From positions 37,454,561 through 37,518,560 of the forward strand of contig OX439004.1 of the NCBI GenBank assembly GCA_949316495.1: DNA of 64,000 nt. Direction: 5' to 3'. Under the pieces are notes generated by a model. The model ran no database searches, was not told the origin of the DNA, and saw only the letters and a list, made by a program, of their open reading frames with translations. The position numbers and the translations under genes are program-made. Each line of letters starts with the position of its first letter. Within the stretch, counting starts at the first letter, position 1. Below are positions 59,489 to 64,000 of the stretch, piece after piece. This stretch comes from Amphiduros pacificus (Eukaryota; Annelida; Polychaeta; Phyllodocida; Hesionidae).

Positions 59489-59571
59489 CTTTAGATTCGA
59501 TCGTATCTATCACAACGTTCCACATTCACTCATCAAAACACAAATCACCCGCCATTTTTTGCCGGAAGTGA
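59489..59571 (-). promoter_or_regulatory. BARD1 promoter, possibly bidirectional
   Basis: Just upstream of the BARD1 ATG are CGCCATTTT (YY1-like, 59550-59558) and the ETS-type CCGGAAGTG (59562-59570). No TATA box is seen. A plausible plus-strand first exon begins to its right, so the region may drive both directions, as is common for repair genes. Confidence 0.45.
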
Positions 59572-59653
59572 AGATGTGACTTCGATCCCAGAATTCCCGT
59601 TTATAAGTGTGTCATGGCCGAATCTTGTTGAGGAATGACAGATCATCATACAG
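59572..59653 (+). CDS. Possible first exon of a divergent plus-strand gene
   Basis: After the ETS site, plus-strand sequence reaches a strong donor CATACAG/GTAAGT at 59653. It holds a six-codon upstream frame (ATGGCC...TGA) and an ATG at 59635 that would encode MTDHHT plus one base before the intron. No later exon was found up to 64000. It may be non-coding 5' UTR or chance. Confidence 0.25.
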
Positions 59654-60285
59654 GTAAGTTTTCATCAATATCTAGTTAAGCGCTGAACATATTTTTATAT
59701 TAATGCGTATATTACATTGTGAGACTAGTTTGGTGGCATCCAGGTGGTTAGATACCATATCCAGCCTTTGTAAGGTGTCACAATGGGTATGTTATTGGTG
59801 ATCTGTCATGTGACAAACTCCGATTGACTTCTCTGTCCCAGGCCAGGCAGGACCTGGGTCTGCATGTAAACTTATTTGTTTTTGTCCATGCCACAATCTT
59901 TATCAGAATTCTTTCCGCTTGGTACTTATTATTATTAATACATATCTTTCTATATTATAAAATGTTAGGCAGAAAGGCAAATTAAACTTATCAAAGTTTC
60001 ACACATTCTTTTTTTAGTTTACAGATGTTACATGAAAACAAAGTTATCATTTAACTTATTTTTGGGTTGTTACATTATCAATTCATGTTTGGTAGGTCTG
60101 CAGCCAGACTTGATTTTCACTATCAGTCATTTATGTCATTTATTTAACCCCCCCCCCCCTCCACTGCCCCAGTTTATCAATATCTAAACCTCTTAAAGGA
60201 TGGGAAGGACATCAACGTCCATCACCAGAAAAAGACATGAAGGATGTTAACCTCCTCATTGTTCAATGTTAATGATGACATTTTT
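59654..60285. other. Intergenic, no gene seen
   Basis: No exon recognised; contains a short poly-C run near 60149. Confidence 0.4.
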
Positions 60286-60980
60286 GTAACACGGATGGTT
60301 CCTTTTTTGACAATGATTGCCAATAGGCAATCATTGTCAAAATTAGGAACTATCTGTGTTATTCTGTGATCGGTACGATCATGGGAAATGCGTCGTCATA
60401 TCCTGTGGGTTGTAATTCGTTTTTTTCTGTGGTCATTATTGTTGAAGCAACTGACACCAGTGTTCGTTGTGTGCATGCGATTGATTCCAATTCGCGCATG
60501 CGCCCCGGCGTATGAATACATATGTAAAAGAAGTAAAACAAAAGAGAAGTGCATGATGTAAACAAAGCAGAACGTTCAAAACGATGTGATCGTTTTCGCC
60601 CATCGTTGCATAAAATTATCCCTTTAAATTGCTTGGAAATGCTTCCCTATTGTAAGAACAAGGAATTTTCAGTAAGTTAAATTCAAATTTGGTGTAAATC
60701 AGACAATTAGAACAGAAATGAGAAGCAAAAGTCTCATCAATGATTTGCGGTAGCGCCTGAGCGATATTAGAGCAAATTACGCAATCGAGCCTGGAAAGGC
60801 ACATCTTTGCATAAAGTTGTACTGGAAAATTTGTTCATATACCAAATTAGATGTATTCAAAAGATAATTTTGTGTGTTTTTTGGTTTATTTTAATTTTTG
60901 TTTTGTTTGTTTTAATTTTTGTTTTATTTATTTTAATTTTTGTTTTGTTTGTTAATTTTTTTCTCATCCGTGTTACATGT
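60286..60980. mobile_element. Possible TIR element with a long left hairpin
   Basis: TGTAACACGGATG near 60286 is inverted near 60980 (CATCCGTGTTACA), which may mark terminal repeats. At the left, 60288-60360 is a near-perfect hairpin of about 34 bp arms. The interior has a CpG-richer patch with GCGCATGCGC (60494-60503) and a T-rich repeat of TTTTGTTTGTTTTAA at 60890-60962. No transposase frame; target duplication not found. Confidence 0.4.
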
Positions 60981-63900
60981 GGAGCACCACTTGTTTAACA
61001 TTCTATTGGCACCAGACTGCTTGAATCATGAACTTTTAACCTCAGTACCTTGTTGATTATATAGGATAACCATGGTTATAAATTTTATTAATCTAGTCTG
61101 CATATAGACTATAGTGGTGGTTTTGTTTAGCTTAAAATAAAATGCATGGACACAACCTGACTTGCAAACAGGCATGCATTCACACCCAAGTTGATACACA
61201 GTCAAGCATCAAATGCATGCAGAGGGATCGCTATAACAAGATGTTAATAATACAATTCTCGTTGATAACTCATTAGATAATATACTTCTCGAAATTATTG
61301 ATCAGTTCTGGAATCGTGAGAATGAAACGGATCGATTGGTATATCTCACAAACTGATATTCACAATTAAGGCAGTCATTTTAAGAGCCAAAACACAGCAA
61401 AATCTACTTAAATCAAACATAACTGTCCTCCTCTTGTCCTCATGATTTCAGACATATATAAATTATTTCTGTCAGTGTATTATTAATAGAGATATTAATG
61501 TGAACTGGGTTGAAATAAGAATAAAATTGACCTAAAATGACATTGCAAGAATAAGAGGAATATATGTGTGGTATGCTCAGTAGAGCCACCACTGTTATCC
61601 AGAAAAAAAAAATTAGTCCTGTTAATCAACAAAATTTAAATCAGCTAGTCCATTAGTGGTTATATATTAGTTTCATAGTGTGCCAATCCAAACAAATATT
61701 GGTGAATACTGCATTGTCTTGAACAGCAACAGTAAAATCCCATTTTAATTCTCAACGATTTTGTGTTTGAGTGAAAATTAGCAAGTTGTGTGACTTAACT
61801 TTATCACAATATACCCTTCATGAAAAGAATGTTTCAATCCCATTGCTGACTTTTAAAGTCATGAAACCCGCAAACATCATTATAATGGATGGTGCACTTT
61901 GTGTCTTGAACCTTTCTATCAGTAAGAAGTAATGAAGAGCTCAACCACAGTTGACATTGATCTGTGTACTGCACCTCCAACATTAGATCAGACACTTAAA
62001 CCAAAGTAAAAGATATGGGTGTGTATGTAAATATTATGATTATGAAATCCCCACTTGAGATGATATTAATTCAAGTGTTACATGTAATTCTGCCTCAGAT
62101 TCAGACTGACAACATACAAATATACAAATATTGCTTTTTTCAAATAGGCCACAAATTATGTCTGAAACTTTTGTATGTGTATCATTGTTACCTTTCACAT
62201 AGATTATAATAGAACCATATTCATAAAAACACTTTGACTTCAACTTGTCTGACCACTTAAGGGCTGGAGGAACATTTATGCCAGTGGCAGTGAATGGATC
62301 CTAAATGTTCACCATTGTCCTGAATGATGATATTATAATAACATAATTGCATGATATTCCCTTGTCACTGTGGTTCAATTTGTCATAGTGTGTAACATCT
62401 GCGGAATATTTAAGCCATGCACTTCTGATCAATCAAAAGTTGTTGTGTAAATACATCAGAGAATAACAAGCATTTAGAATGCAGGTAGATTAGTCTTGTA
62501 ATTTGATAAGAATTGACAGGTATTTTAGGCTAGCTTATCCAGTTTAAATTAAACATACCTCCAACTGGTAAAACAAAAATAAAAATGATACCAGCAATCA
62601 AGTCATAACATTTATCCACAAAACTGGATGCAACAATCAATAAAATCCTAATCCCAGTGTCGCTGATGGAAATGTTATCTAAAATGCTTTTTGATTTTTC
62701 AAAATTATCTGGGGGGTGCTGTATGCTTTCGGATAGGGCCCCTTGTTACATTCATTCTGACTGTGGTCCCCATTTCTGTGTAATATTGCTAGAATGGACT
62801 CACTTTTTTTAGATGTGTATGTGTTGACCACAAATTAAAATGATACCAGAGAAACGATAAACAATGTTTTAACAAAGCAATGAAACTAGAATTAAATACC
62901 CTGATTTAGTTTTAAAATGTGGACAGAAATAGTTTTTTTTTCTCATTACATTTTTTATTAGGTTTACTGGTTTGAGACATTGTGGAAACTTGTCATTATT
63001 TCTGCACTTTGATCTGCAACAGATGATTACTTTTTTGCCATTGATGTCTCTTTTAAAGTAAACTTGGATTATATATCATAATTTTATTTAAATTGCTTGG
63101 TGTATTAAACTAAACCTAAATGAAATAAGAGCATTTATAGAAAATCTAGTGTTTTAAAAGTCACCAATTTATCATATTAATTCATCTTAATTATTTAATT
63201 ATTTATCATGTCCCATATTTCACACTATCAAACAGATCACGACCAGGAAGAATCAAGATTTGAATCAACAATAGGATACATCAGATATATTAATCAGATA
63301 TATTAGGATACATCAGATATATTAATCAGATATATTAGTCAAATCTTATATCTTGAACTGAGGATTAACAAGCAATTTATTTAAAGGTCAAGATGTAGTA
63401 TAAAGTATGGGTGCTTTTTACAAAATATAACACTGTCACAAGAGAAGCTGACAAATGTTAACTCATGACTAACTTATTTCAAATCTACTTATTCTGGAAA
63501 ATACTTGAGAGTGTACATGAGAAGATATGTTCTAATTATTGCATGAGTTATTGCTGTGTTGCATTAAACACACACTCAAACTGAGCACCTTGAAAAGTAT
63601 TTGTCTTAAACTTACACTGGCAATCAATTAATATTTATATACAAATACATTCATGAATAAACCCCCATATGTCGCAACTTCCTGAAAGAATTACTACCTA
63701 CACAGGTACATGAAACATACCACCACCAACTCAGACAGGGTCACTGGTTGCCTACACCTAACTTGATAGCTTGTTTGTCAGTCCTCATTTATTGTCAATA
63801 CCATGAAAACAAGATGACATAGCTCTTGAGTTTATTACAAGATTTATCAGGTTTTAAAAAAAATCAGTGGACACAAACAAGTTATATCTCATTGGTTAAG

Positions 63901-64000
63901 ATCATGGGTAAATGTTCCAAACTACAATGGATCTAAGTCACTTGCCCAAAGTTTTATTTTAATCCTCCTAGATAACCAAACATGCTGAGGAATATCTGAG
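60981..64000. other. Intergenic or intronic, no gene seen
   Basis: No exon could be supported on either strand. A short duplication of GGATACATCAGATATATTAA lies at about 63272-63338. The region could be an intron of the possible divergent gene at 59572. Confidence 0.4.

Noticed and set aside
60616-60804. Minus-strand frame with CVIC and CSNC, considered as BARD1 exon 1
   Set aside because: Cysteine spacing does not fit the RING and there is no donor; the true exon 1 at 59409-59488 ends CSVC and joins exon 2 in phase.

Overview
The window is AT-rich animal nuclear DNA: spliced genes with long introns, many short DNA transposons, a tRNA-derived SINE and a LINE. Gene content (ELP2, BARD1, an intronless TRIM-NHL gene) and the repeat style (CAAA-tailed SINEs, TIR or hairpin elements loaded with tandem repeats rich in AGGTCA half-sites) suggest an invertebrate, most likely a lophotrochozoan such as a mollusc. 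That placement is inference. No virus-derived element was recognised. Layout: 1-8604 holds only the signal-peptide first exon of a minus-strand gene (8556-8604) and a large non-coding stretch, with a CpG-rich promoter upstream of the exon. 12798-14927 is an intronless TRIM E3 ligase (RING, two B-boxes, coiled coil, NHL repeats) on the minus strand. 16601-29756 is a complete 19-exon ELP2 gene (832 aa) on the plus strand; its first intron carries an apparently intact antisense LINE. 30500-36700 is intergenic and full of mobile elements. 36743-59488 is a complete 11-exon BARD1 gene (765 aa) on the minus strand. Intron 10 of BARD1 contains a nested plus-strand intronless SDR gene (46332-47141). 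59490-64000 holds the BARD1 promoter, a possible divergent first exon and repeats. All ELP2 and BARD1 junctions were followed by hand and keep frame. BARD1 (DNA repair and ubiquitination), ELP2 (tRNA wobble-uridine modification), TRIM and SDR share no pathway; they are neighbours, not a functional cluster. The most unusual feature is that three tandem arrays in these two genes are copies of an exon edge that have expanded into the adjacent non-coding DNA: the ELP2 stop-codon region (39-bp unit), the 3' edge and splice donor of BARD1 exon 6 (39-bp unit, about 68 copies) and the splice acceptor and 5' edge of BARD1 exon 10 (70-71-bp unit, 7 copies). BARD1 therefore appears to carry dozens of decoy splice sites, each followed by an in-frame stop. 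Other points of note are a GC-AG intron in BARD1, a LINE whose ORF2 follows the ORF1 stop in the same frame without an AUG, two TTAA-flanked elements each with a pair of TGACGTCA palindromes, and two satellite-bearing Helentron-like elements.
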